From Poteriospumella lacustris (lineage: Eukaryota; Sar; Chrysophyceae; Chromulinales; Dinobryaceae): a DNA stretch of 64,000 nucleotides. The translations under genes were made by a program, and so were the position numbers. This document shows positions 30,290 through 41,800 of this stretch, in pieces. Below the pieces are notes generated by a model, which did not search any database, was not told where the DNA came from, and was given only the letters and a program-made list of their open reading frames with translations. The DNA is taken from contig SMOI01000026.1 of assembly GCA_008000375.1 (NCBI GenBank), forward strand, positions 1-64,000, read 5' to 3'. Positions within the stretch are counted from its first letter, which is position 1; every line of letters begins with the position of its first letter.

Positions 30290-33200
30290 TCACTTGACGC
30301 GGTTCCAGGTCTCGAAGAAGCGCGGCGTCCACTCGTGTTTGTACACGCGGGCGGTCTCGGTCATCTGTCGCTGGGCCCAGACGTTGGGGACGACGTGCTG
30401 CGTCGCGCCGCCAGTGTACGCTCCCTGCGGCACTGCCGGTCCGCTGATCACGCGAGCGTTGGGCGGGATGCTGGACACGGCCAGGTACTTCATCGAGCTC
30501 CACGCGGGCAGAACGGCCAGCCCGTTGCGCGCCTCCGCGCGCGACTGGAAGCGCTCCGACGTCCAGTACGCCCCAGTGACGCCTTCTACGCTGCTGGCGT
30601 ATCGCCGCACGGGGCCGGAGCCTGGCGGACCGCCCCTCGAGCTCTCGTGACGCGCGAACGTGCTGAGCGTGTGAGCTTGACGCGCGGCCTCGCGCTGGGC
30701 GGCGAGTTGCTGGTGCACCTGCTGCTGGCGACTGAAGAAGTCCGCGTTGGCGCGGTTCGCATTGTCGATGCGCGCCGCGGTAGAGAAGGGCGCTGCGATG
30801 GCGCGTTGGGCGTTTAACGTTGCGGGCGAGGCGAAGTGCTGCGAGGTGGCGGGCGGGTTGAGGGTTTGCTTGCTCAGCTCGGCGTGCAGACTCACGCCGC
30901 CGTAGACGCGGTAAGTGCCGCCCTCGCCGCCTGCACCGCCGCCGGGGCGGAAGACGGCCGGCACCCAGCAGCAGGCGCGGTCGGAGGACGACGGCGACGT
31001 CGACCAGCCTCCCGCCAGCGAGCGCTGCAGCGTCTCCGACACGTCGCCGTCGACGGGCAGCCCCTCCCGCCGCAGCGCCGCGAGCAGCGCTTCGAACTTG
31101 CTCACGGCCTGGCGCACCGTCTGCTGCGCCTTGGCGCGGGCGACGCTGTGGAAGCTCTTCGTCACGAGTACGTCCCGTGCGGTCGCGTGCGACACGTCCA
31201 AGGCGCTGGCCAGCGCTGCGACCTGCTGGCTGTCCGCCTCGCGCGCCTGGCGCTGGTACTCGGTACGCGCTCGGCCACGCACCTCGTTCTTCTGCTGCTG
31301 CGTGAGGCGGAAGCCGTTGAGCCGGTCGGTCTCGCGCACGTGCTCGTCGATGAGCTCGTCGACGCGGCGGCTGCCTTCCATCGGAAACTCGAGTTTGCCC
31401 TGCAGCTGCGACCGCAGCGAGGCCTCGAGGTCGCTCGCGATGGCGGCCACCTGGCCCTCGAGGTGCTTCACGTTCTGCTGGCAGTTGTACGCCTCGCCCA
31501 TCAGCGCCGCGGTGGCAGCGATCATCTTCGTGAACTCCGCCAGCATCGCGAACTCGGGAAAGACGCCGGCGATGACGTCGTAGTGGGCGCTGAAGTGGCG
31601 GGCGAACTGCAGTTGGCAGTCGTCCTCGGCGCGGCCGTCCTCGCCGCCGTCGGCCTCGTCGTCGACGTGCTCGCCCTGCGCGTTGAGGCGCAGCTTGTGC
31701 TTCTTCACGCGCATCGTTTGTTTGCCGTAGGCGACGCGGAGCTTCGTCTCGGTGCGCGTCTCGCTGTACGGCAGCTGGCCGGCGTCGATCCAGAAGCGAT
31801 GGGCCGCGTCGGAGGCGGACGTCGCGCTGCGGCTCCAGATGACGCTGAGGTCGCGCTGCACGTGCTCCGGCAGGCGGCGCAGGAAGCCGTCGCGCACGTG
31901 TCGCTGGCGGAAGGGCGGGCAGCAGCTCACCTCGAGGCCGCAGGTGAGGAACTTCAGCAGGTAGTCCGTGTGCAGCATCGCGCTGAGCGCCGTCGTGCCG
32001 CGGGCCGCGTCGGGTTTGAAATGCGGCACCTGGAACGGGTGATGCGGGCGGCGCTGCGCGTCGATGGCGTCGAGGCTGAAGACCATCGCGGGGGCGCCCG
32101 TTTGGAAGATCTCGCGCAGCTGCTGCCAGCCGAAGAGCGCCGGTTTGCCCGATCGCCGCGCCTCGGTGAGGAGAAAGGTGACGCTGCCCGTCGCGCGGTC
32201 GATCTCGAAGCCGTCGAAGGAGGAGAAGAGGTAGTCGCGGGGCGGCGCGAACGGCTGGCGCGGGTCGATGAAGCCGTCGGGCGTGCGCGGCACGCCCAGG
32301 CAGTTGACCAGGCGCGACACCTGCTCCCACGACCACTGCCGCTCCGCGAGGTAGCGAATGACGACGTCGCGGCGCTCCTCCTCGAGGAACGTCCACGTGT
32401 TCCGCTGCAGCTGCAGCGCGCGCTGGCGTTGGTACTCCGCCTCCTCCGCCTGCTCGCGCTGCTCCTCCGCGGCGATCGTCGCCTGCACGGCGCCGTCCGC
32501 CTCAGCGGCATCCGAGCGCATCCGCCGCTCAACGGCGCGACGCTGCGTGAGCTCTCGTCGCGCGGCGTCGGCGGCGGCGACGGTGTCGTTGTGCGGGTTG
32601 TGCAGCCACGACTGCCACGCGCCCTCGAGGCGCCAGTAGCTCCACTGCTCGACGGTCACGAGGCCCGCGAGCTGCTGCTCCAGCTGCTGCAGCGTCGCGT
32701 CCGACAGACGGTCGAAGACGATCTCCGTGATGACGTCGTCGAAGGCGCGGCGCTGGCAGCTCGCGAGGACCGGGAAGCCCGCCTGCAGCGTCAGCAGCTG
32801 CGCCAGCGTTCGCTTCGCCATCGCGAGGCACTCATCGGTGCCCTCGGGCACTCGCCCGGTCGAGAGGCCGAACGCCTCGCGCAGAAACGCCAGCTGCTGG
32901 AACAGGATCTGCCGCGCGAGATGCGCCTGCAGCACCGGCGACGACCGCTCGGCGGCCTGCGCGGCCAGCTGCACCACCAGCTGGCCCAACCAGCAGCACG
33001 CGAAGCGGTGCGCCCGCGGCGGGCGCGACGACTGCAGCGAAATCGCGCGGTAGAGGTGGCGCGCCGCCTTGAGTAGCATCGTCACGCGTGACGCCGGCCC
33101 CGCGCACACCACCGCCGCATCCAGACAGCTCATCGCCGCCTCGAACGGTCCGTCGCGGCTCGCGACGTTGTCCACCGCGCGCTCGACCAGCCGCGCCGCG

Positions 33201-36089
33201 CGGAGCTCGGGACTGTTGCGCAGCGAGTGGACGAACTGGAAGTCGGCCGCGGCGGCGTTATCCAGCGCCTGGCCCACGTCCGCGAGCCAGGGCGACTGCA
33301 GCAGCGCCGTCACCGAGTCGCAGCGCCGCAACTGGTCGCGCCACTCGACCAGGTGCGCGACGCGGCTCGCGGGCTTCGCGGTCAGCTCCGCCGCCAGCGC
33401 GACGAAGACGTCGAGGCCCGAGCTGGCCGACAGGACGACCGCGTCGTGCAGCTGGCGCAGGCCGTCGAGCGCGCGGCCCTCCAACAGACACAGCACCGCC
33501 TCCGGCAGCAGCAGATTCGCTCGCACCGGCGCCGGGAGCCGCGCGCGATCCGCCTCGGCGTAGGCCCGCTGCTGGAGCGCGATGAAGCGCCGCACCTCGT
33601 CGACGTCGTTCGCCTCGAAGCTGTGGCGCAGCAGATCGGCGAGCAGCTCGGCGGACGTCAGCGCCAACTGGTGGCGTAGCGCGCGCAGCGGGTGGTCCGC
33701 GTCGGGCCCGGCGGCCGGCGCGGGCGGCCGGCGTCGCCTCTCGATCGCCTGCAGCTTCGCTTGATACTGCTGCACCCGTTCGCCCGTGACGAGGCCGCAG
33801 AGCAGCCGGTAGCCCGCGCAGAGCACATCCTCGTCGCTGGCCTCCCCCGGCGCAGCGACGGCCTCGAGACAGTCGACGAGCAGCGCGTGGCCGCGCGCCT
33901 TCAGCGCGGACTCGTTCCACGTGTCCCACGCGGCGCAGAGAATCTCGATGGCCCACCGCGTCTGCTGCGCGTTCTTCACCTCTTTCGCCAGCTGCAGCAC
34001 GTTGCGCGCGGTCTCGTCGACCAGCGCAGCGGCGGCGGTGAAGAAGACGACGTCGGCGGCGTCGGACTGGCGCGCCGCGAGGGCGGTGAGCCGCTCGCCG
34101 TCGCTGACGCCCTCGTCGTGGACCTTGTAGGCGAACAGCGCCGGCAGCAGCAGCTGCTTGCCGAGCAGCCAGTCGCCCGCCGCCTGCCAGTCGCCGCTCG
34201 TCTGCAGCAGCACACACAGCGGCAGCAGCCCGTCGTCCTCGCCATGGCGCAGATCGTCTCGCGCGGCGTCCCAGCACTGCTCGGGCAGCCACTCCTGCGG
34301 CCTCTCCGCCAGCAGTTTGGTCATCACGAGGGCCACGCGCACTCTCTTGCGCAGCAGCGCAGCCCGTGCGGCGCCGAGGTCGCCGTCTTGGCGGGCCAGA
34401 GCGACGACCGCGGTGAACGACGCCGCCGCGAAGCGGAGCCACGCCTCGCGCTGGCGATACACGAGCGACTGGCCCTTCGCGTCGATGGGCGGCACGTCGC
34501 TGCAGAGGAACGCGCAGCGCAGGTAGTCGCTCGAGTCGCCGAAGGAGAAGTCGGCGAACGGCCGCTTCACCGTCGGGTGGAGCCACAGCAAGCCGACGAC
34601 CCCGCTGGCCATGCGGCGCACGTGCGACTGCTCAAACGCCATCGACCGCCACTGACGCGAATAGTCGTGCGTGGCACATTGGACGCACGCCACGTGGCGC
34701 TTGGAGACGAGGCCGTACTCCGGCAGAGTCGTCCGTCGCACGCAGGCGGGGCACAGCGAGTCGCCGCAGGCTCTGCAGTGCGACTTGTTCGCGAAGGCGA
34801 TGAACGCGCTGCAGCGCCCGCACGTCCATGCGTTCTTCCAGGTCGCCGTGGGTCTCGTCGTCACGGTGGGCACCTCGAGGAAGGTCTGTAGCGAGGCGGG
34901 AAGGCGGTCCTTGCGGAGGATCGGCGTCTGTCCGCCGACGGTGCTCTGCAGGTCCAGCGACAGTGGCAGCATCGTGAGCTACACGACCCTCGACGAGACA
35001 GCGTGGGGGGGGGGGCGGCTTACCTCTGCAGTAGGGGGCGTTCCGCTCTCGGCCTCGGGGAGGCCAGTGCCGCTGAGAGCGCCTCTGAAACTGTCCACGG
35101 CAGCCGCATCCGCCGTCCGCAGGAGCGACACCAGCTGCCGCCACTCGTCGTGGCCTGGCCACTCAGCGACCAGCACCGACGGCGTGAGAGAAGCGCGGAA
35201 CTCGTCTCCTAAGAGACGCAGCAATCGCCGAAGAGGTGCATCGCTCGCTCGCGCACTGGCAGTCAGATTCGCCTTGACCGGCATCGGGAAAGGCGCGGTC
35301 TCCGGGTAGAGGACGCTCTCCACTGACGAAGGGTTGCCCAATGCCTCGCGAATCGACTGGACTCTGGCCAGGTACGCATTGTGATGCGCTTCCATATGGG
35401 AAGCTTCCAGCGCGGAGCGACGAGGGTCGCTTTGTTGGCAAATGGTCGCCGCGCAGATGGAGCAGTGGACGTCAGAGGAGCGTCTGTCGGGCGGAAGCAG
35501 CGCGTTGACTTCAGCCACTGTGCTCGCGATGCACTCCCGCAGCCAGCTGTCCAGTGATTGAGAGGGCGTCTGCCAAGACACGTTCTGTGCCAAAAAAGTC
35601 TGGAAGAGGTCGCGGAAGTGCTCGGAGGGCTTCACGCCCGCGGTGAGGAAGGCGTTGAGAGTGTCCCCGGGAACGGCTTCGTCTCCTTCCGCCTCTTGCT
35701 CGTCGTACGCATACTCATCTCGATGGCCCCCAGCATCGTATGTCCTTCGTTCGGCCTCATCCGAGAGCACTTCGTACGCACGGTTCACAGCCTGGAAAAT
35801 GGCAGTGGTGTCCATGCCCGGATTTCTGTCCGGTGCGACCACGCGGGCGAGATGTCGATAGGCCGTGACGATTTCACGATGAGTCGCGCTTTGCGCAACG
35901 CCGAGAATACTGTAGAAATCTTGCCTGCGAACCAGTGGTCGTAAACGCTGCATCTGGAGGATCGTCCGTCGTTGCCTGTCCGACATCCCGGACGTCTGTG
36001 CAGAATGAAGTGACATCATCACAGGCAGTGACTTCCATGACGAGACGTAGACTTACATCATCTTGGACCCCCTCTGCAGCTGCACGCAT
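30290..36089 (-). CDS. Giant J-like / C2H2-like / FYVE zinc-finger protein, three exons
   Basis: Exons are complement(30290..34945, 35024..35995, 36057..36089); introns of 78 and 61 nt have GTAAGC...TGCAG and GTAAGT...CACAG, and both junctions are in phase, giving about 1,886 residues. Residues 36-100 are a J-domain fold (DFYSILGV...AYRHLA...AYEVLSDEAERRTYD), but the catalytic HPD is APD at 65-67, so stimulation of Hsp70 is unlikely. A CSIC...HMEAH element near 190-220 looks like one C2H2 finger. Residues about 375-425 are a FYVE-type finger (WTCGRCSAF, HCRACGDSLCPAC, VACVQC; four CxxC pairs), which suggests PI3P-containing endosomes. The rest is mostly helical, Ala/Arg/Leu-rich, with a Glu/Gln coiled coil near 1130-1180. 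A conserved-looking region near 1320-1490 has HTDYLLKFLTCGLEVS, HRFWIDAG and MRVKKHKLRLNAQG. Confidence 0.75.
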
Positions 36090-36643
36090 TTTTTTCACGA
36101 CTATTACCAGTAGAGAAGGAGAATGGTCGAGAACAGGAGACAAGGGAGAGCTGCTTCTGTTTTTGATTGTGTTAGAGGAGTTCCTTCTTCAGCTCGCGCG
36201 GAGTTCCTAATGGGACGAAGGAGAACTACATGGTTATCCTATATCCCATTTGCCCTTTCCCCCGTATCCCCAAGAGGCTTCTGCTTCAAGATGTGTATCC
36301 CCATCTGTCCGGTGGGCGAAGTCGTATCCCCGAGCGGCGGCCGACGACTGACTGAGCGTCGAACGGACAGACGACCACTGCGTCGCTGCGTCGCTGCGGG
36401 CGGACAGAACTGACACGATGATGACGACTGACCGCCGACGACGAGACGACGAGGTGACGAGGTGACGATGACAAGTCGATCGATGCCATGATGATGAGCC
36501 ATGAGCCACGTGTTATTACTAAGAAGACACAAGAAGACGGAAGAAGAACAGATCGTGTGGACGAAAATATCCCCAGGTGGACACACAACCCTCTGACATA
36601 GGGTGCTTTAGCTGTCACGAGGATTGCTGCTCTTTGGCTACAG
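36090..36643. other. Divergent intergenic region, 554 bp
   Basis: This lies between the J/FYVE and RFT1 starts. A GACGA-rich patch at 36400-36480 contains imperfect repeats. No gene is evident. Confidence 0.5.
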
Positions 36644-38311
36644 ATGAGTCAAACAGTATCCAACTCGCTGTTGCTGGTCGCCGCCGCGGTTGCGCAGAAG
36701 TTGATTGTGTTCGTCGTGAATCAGCTGTCTCTTCAATACACCACTCCGGAGATTGTCGGCAAGGCTTCGATTCAGTTAGAACTATGGCTATCAACAAGTT
36801 TATTCGTGTCAAGAGAGGCGATCCGTGTGGCTTGTCTACGGTACAAGATCGAGGACAGTCCCCGCTCCAAACATCAGTTCTTCAACATGGCGTGGACTTC
36901 TTTGCCTCTTCTCGCCCTCATCACATTTGCCCTGTTTTATACCAAGCTTCATTGGAACCATGACGAATCGGCCGCAGACTTGAGTGTTTACCTGCTGTAC
37001 AGCGGTGCTGCGCTGGTCGAAACCCTCGGCGAGCCGCTGTACAACATCTACAACAATCAATGCTACATCGAGCCTCGGATACGCGCCGAGACCATTGGAT
37101 TCTTAGTAAAGAGCGTGGTCACCTTCACTACGGTGGCGATGCTGCAATGGGGCGTGTTGGGCTTCGGGGTGGCGCAGTTGTCGTTCGCGGTGGTCTACCT
37201 CGTCATTCTGTCGTCGTATTTCAAGAAGTTTCAGCTGCATTTGAAGCGAAAGGCCGATTCAGAAGGCCCCAAGCTGCTCCTTGCCTTGTCAGACTTAGCT
37301 CCGACGTGGAAGGCTGGGCCCGTGTACGACCAGACGATGTTCATGACGGCGGTGTATCTGTCGGGGTCGTCCGTCGTCAAACACGTTCTCACGGAGGCCG
37401 ACAAGATCTCGCTGACGCTCAGTTGTTCCGACTACGACCAGGGCATCTACGCCATCACCAATAACTACGGGAGTCTGGTGGCGCGCTTGTTTTATCTGCC
37501 CATGGAGGACTCGGCGCGTCTGTCGCTGTCCTATCTGCAGAAGCAAACGCCCATGGACGCTGATGCCGCAGCGAGCACAGCCGTTGTCGAGAAAGAGGCG
37601 AAGAAGCCGCAAATGTACGTGCTGCTACTGCGGCTCCTCAAAGTCGTGCTCGTGGTCGGTGTCGGCATCGCCGTCTTCGGCCCGTCGTACGTCTCCGTGT
37701 TCACCGCTGTCGTCCTGCGCAAACAAGAAGGCGTCGCCACCATGAACGCGTGTCTGACGTACTTCTGCTACTATCTGCTGTTCATGGGCGCCAACGGGAT
37801 CGCTGAGGCGTGTCTGCAGGTCGCAGCGGAGTCGTTCGCGACCACCAATGTGGGGTTGGCAGTGAGCTCGGCCGGCTTTGCCCTGGCCGCCTACCACGCG
37901 GTGCCGCGATACGGCGGCGCAGGGATCATCTTGGCGAACATTTGCAGTGTGGTGGTGCGGTTGCTGTGGAACGGCTGCCTGCTCGACGGCATCTTCTTCG
38001 CGCGGGCGACTGGCGGCGCGACGCGTGTGCTGCGGGGGCTGCTGTTCTTCACACAGGTGATCCCCGCCGCGTGGTGGTGGGGCCTCATGGTGCTGATCAA
38101 GGTGCTCCTGCAGCACTCCGAAGCGAGGCTTCTCTCCGTCGCGGGGGAATGGTCCTTGAGGCGGCCCAAGCCGTTGCTGCTGCACGTCGCCATCGGCGGA
38201 GGCTTCGCCGCTGCGTTTCTGATCGCCACGTTCTTCACCTGCAGCGCCGAGGAGAGGAAAATGGTCGTAGACGCAGTGATGAGACGCATTGGCCGTAAAC
38301 GTGCGGACTAA
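36644..38311 (+). CDS. RFT1: RFT1, ER oligosaccharide-lipid (Man5GlcNAc2-PP-dolichol) translocation protein
   Basis: A 555-residue polytopic membrane protein in one exon. It starts with a hydrophobic helix (SNSLLLVAAAVAQKLIVFVV), and REAIRVACLR matches the conserved SREA/FRxA(C) motif of RFT1. The most specific region is VKHVLTEADKISLTLSCSDY followed by DQGIYAITNNYGSLVARLFY and LPMEDSARLSLS, which correspond to the family's LTEGE-x...DQGVYD(I/V)xNNxGSLVAR-x2-F-x-PxE(E/D)S. About twelve membrane helices are spread over the length. RFT1 is needed for moving the Man5 lipid-linked oligosaccharide to the ER lumen during N-glycosylation; whether it is the flippase itself is disputed. The length matches the family, about 540 residues. 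Confidence 0.9.
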   Translation: MSQTVSNSLLLVAAAVAQKLIVFVVNQLSLQYTTPEIVGKASIQLELWLSTSLFVSREAIRVACLRYKIEDSPRSKHQFFNMAWTSLPLLALITFALFYTKLHWNHDESAADLSVYLLYSGAALVETLGEPLYNIYNNQCYIEPRIRAETIGFLVKSVVTFTTVAMLQWGVLGFGVAQLSFAVVYLVILSSYFKKFQLHLKRKADSEGPKLLLALSDLAPTWKAGPVYDQTMFMTAVYLSGSSVVKHVLTEADKISLTLSCSDYDQGIYAITNNYGSLVARLFYLPMEDSARLSLSYLQKQTPMDADAAASTAVVEKEAKKPQMYVLLLRLLKVVLVVGVGIAVFGPSYVSVFTAVVLRKQEGVATMNACLTYFCYYLLFMGANGIAEACLQVAAESFATTNVGLAVSSAGFALAAYHAVPRYGGAGIILANICSVVVRLLWNGCLLDGIFFARATGGATRVLRGLLFFTQVIPAAWWWGLMVLIKVLLQHSEARLLSVAGEWSLRRPKPLLLHVAIGGGFAAAFLIATFFTCSAEERKMVVDAVMRRIGRKRAD

Positions 38312-38527
38312 CGGACGGGCGCACTCAGTTTTAGTCGACGGAACGGCAGCTCTGTCTCCCGCGTCGACGCCGTAGCCCGGCGCGCAACGTTGTAAAGCAG
38401 TATAAGGACAGACGACTACGCGCTGAGGGCAAAGGCTTCGAGGCAGAGAAGGGAGAGGGGATGAGGACCGTGGGGAGGGGATGAGGGTGGAGGAGAGCGC
38501 CGCTGTCGCAACCGTCGGCGAGTCGAA

Positions 38528-38584
<57 letters not shown>

Positions 38585-38828
38585 GATCACGAACCACTCC
38601 GGCAGCACGACGACGACGACGCGGCGTGTTCAAATCGTCGCCGTCGCCGTCGCAGACGTCGCGAAGAGGATAAACTGGTCGCCGGTTGTTTATGCAAACA
38701 GGAGCCAACCAGGAACCTTTCTGAGCGGCGGAACACAGAAGACACACAATTCTGAGTGTGTAAGTGTGGTGGTGCGTGCATTTTACCGAGAATGACGGTT
38801 TGATCTTCTCGATGCACCTGTGACCAGA
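38312..38828. other. Intergenic region with a GTC microsatellite
   Basis: This separates RFT1 and the RdRP, both on the plus strand. It contains a (GTC)n tract and GAC-rich surroundings. It presumably includes the RdRP promoter. Confidence 0.5.
38532..38584. repeat. (GTC)n microsatellite
   Basis: About seventeen perfect GTC units start after GTCATC. They are 250 bp upstream of the RdRP start and outside any supported gene. Confidence 0.9.
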
Positions 38829-41800
38829 ATGAGCGACGTTTTCGTGTTCTACGCCAAAGCACTGCAAAGTATCTACGGCATTGCCGGTCATCTTCCGGAA
38901 ACAAATGAGGTCCGATCCATTTCAGCGCTAAAGCAACTGGAGCTCAAGATCTGCAAGTTGAAGAGGGTGTCGAGCAAGGGCGTCGCGAAGACGCTGCAGT
39001 CGTTCGAGCGCGAGGCGCGCTGGAAGCAGCTGCATTGGCGATGCGACGTGATCTTCGACAGCAGCGACCCGCTGAATCCTCGCTATCGACTCGAGTTTCT
39101 GCCACCCTCGCTGGACGCGGCGTCGTGCATCCTGCACGAGCACCTCGGCTGCCATCGCTTCCTCAAGGTCTCCGTCAGCGGCGTCGCCAGCCCGTTCGAA
39201 TACGACGGCAACGTGGCCAGCCAGTTCTGGCGTCAGCACTGGGCGGCGTCGCAGCTCTTCCGACGGGGCATTCCCTTCGGAGGAAAGTGCTACCGGTTCC
39301 TCGGCGGCGAGCTGCTGAAGGCGACGCGGCGGACGACCGGCGGCGGCGCCAAGGACCGCTGCATGACCCTGTGGTTCTTCTGCGAGGAGTTCTCGCCCTC
39401 GCCGAGTCTCAGCGACCCAGCACCGCCCCTGTCGCGTCTGCCGATTCCGCCCCATCGGCCGATGGCGATTCAGGCGCTGCGAACGCACCTGGGCCACCTC
39501 GAGGCGCTGTCGACGGGCAAATGCAACGCGCGCATCAAGTTGGGCTTCTCCTCGGTGCTACCCGTCTACCTGGCGGCCTCCACAGTCATCCGCGTCGTGC
39601 CCGACGTGCTCAGCGACAGCACCGCGGCGGTGATGACCGACGGCTGCGGCCTCATCGCCGCCGACCTCGCGCACGCGCTGCCCTACGCGGTGTACCACGG
39701 CGTCGCTCACTCCGCGCGCTCGCCGACGATGCCCTGGCCACTGCTGATCCAGGTGCGCTGTCTCTGTCGTGAGGGCCTGTTCAAGGGCTGTCTGCTGGTC
39801 ACGGGCGACGCGCAGCTGTGTCCGCCGAACACGATTTTGTTCCGCGCGTCGATGAAGAAGGACGGCGGCGTCCCGCCGGGCGACGCCTTCGGCGCCTTCG
39901 ACGCCTTCTGGGCCTCCAACCCGCCCGTCTTGGGCGTTGTCGACACCTTCGAACACGCCAGTTGGCTGGCGTCCTCGTCCGCCACCGCCGCCGTGCGCCG
40001 CACACGCGACGTGTTCTCGTTCTCCGCGCGTCTGAACCGCCCGATGTGCATGCTGCTGCACCACCGCGGCGTCCCCGCCGCCTGGTTCATCGAGAAACTC
40101 GACGCGGAGCTGGCGCAGGAGCTGGGCGCGCTGCACGACCGCGGCAAGGCCTACCGCCTGGTGCAGGGGCTGCTCTCCGAGGCGCTGCAGCTGATGGCGC
40201 GGCGGCGGCGCGACGCCGCGGCCTCCGACGGCGACGGTGGCGGCGGCGACGGCGGCGGGGCGATGGTAGACGACGAGCTGTCGGCGTCGTACGAGGACTC
40301 GACGCTCTGCGACGCGGCGGACGGCCTCGAGGCGGCGCTCTCGCAGCTGTCGCAGTCGCGCAGCGGCAGCGGCAGCGGCTCGGGCCAGCGGCGCCGAACG
40401 TCCGCGGCACCGCCGCCGGTGCCGCAGACGCTCGACGACGAAGTGCGGCGCCTCTTCGGCGCGTCGCCGTCGTCCGCTGCCAGCGCCGTCGGTGCGACAG
40501 ACGACGACGACGACGGCGACAGCGACGGCGACAGCGACGATGACGCCGCCGACCGCAACGAGCAGCTCGCGCGGCCGCTGCGCATCCTCGACCTGCTGCT
40601 GGCGGGCCACGACCTGGCGGCCGAGACGTACCTGCAGCAGCAGCTGCGCACGCTCGTCTTCCAGGGCGCCGCCTGCCTCACGAAGTGCCAGCTGCGCGTG
40701 TCGGGCGCGCTCTACCTCGTCGGCGCGCCCGACCCGTACGGCGTCCTGCGGCCCGGCGAGGTCTTCATCGCGCTGCCCAACGACCGCGCGACCGCTGACG
40801 GCGCCGCCGTCACCGACGCGCAGCGCCACGCGCTGTTCCCCACCGGCCGCGTGCTCGTCACGCGCAACCCGCTGCAGCACCCGGGCGACCTGCGCCTGCT
40901 GCGGGCCGTCGGCGTCGCCGACAACGCCCGCGTCGCGGCGCTGCAGCAGCTGGCGGCGCCGTCGATGGGCGGCGTCGTCTTCTTCGCGACGCGGGGCGGC
41001 CGCGCGGCGGGCGACGAGATGAGCGGCGGCGACTACGACGGCGACCGCTACTTCGTCCTCTGCGACCAGCCGACGGACGCCGCCGCCGGTGGCGGCTCGC
41101 TGCTGGCGCACGTGACGCCCTGCGACGCCTTCGAAGCGCCCGCCGACATCGCCGCTGCCGACGCCGCCGCCGACGCCGCGGGGCCACCGCCGCGACCACC
41201 ACCGGCGGCGCAGCCATTTCGCGACGCGGTGGGCTGGTCGATCTTCGACGCGCTGCTGACGACGGCGCAGACGCAGACGATCGGGCGCTACGCGAACGCG
41301 TGGCTCGCGTACAGCGACGCCTTCTCGCCGCTGCACCCGTCGGCGCTCGCCTGCGCGCACATCGTCCGCGTCGCGCTCGACACGGCGAAGACCGGCGCCC
41401 GCGTCGCGACGCCGGCGCATCTGCTGCGCAACGCGCCGCTGCGCGACTGGCAAGAGACGTCGGCGGCGCGGCGCGGCGGCGGCGACCGCGACAGCGGCGG
41501 GGCGGGGGCGGGCCGAGGCGGCGGGCGGCGGCTGGGCCGCGAGGTCGACCGCTCTGGCGCCTCGCCGAGCGGTTTCGCCTGCGGCAGCAGCGGCCGCGGC
41601 CGTCGTCGACTGCTGCGGCGCCGCCGCCGTCGCCGCCCCCAACGCCGCAGACGGCTGCGACGAGCGCCAGCACGACGCCCGCCTCCGCCTCCGCCAGCGG
41701 CGGCGGCAGCGGCAGCGCTACCCCTCCGTCCCCTCCGACCAAAACGTCGGCGGCTCGCGCGTCGCCACTCCGCTGCCGCCGCTGGCGCAGCCGTCGCCGT

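Noticed and set aside
34979-36022. J-like protein as a separate 347-residue gene
   Set aside because: A GTAAGC donor and TGCAG acceptor join it in phase to the FYVE frame, and an upstream exon replaces its apparent N-terminus. Needs cDNA.
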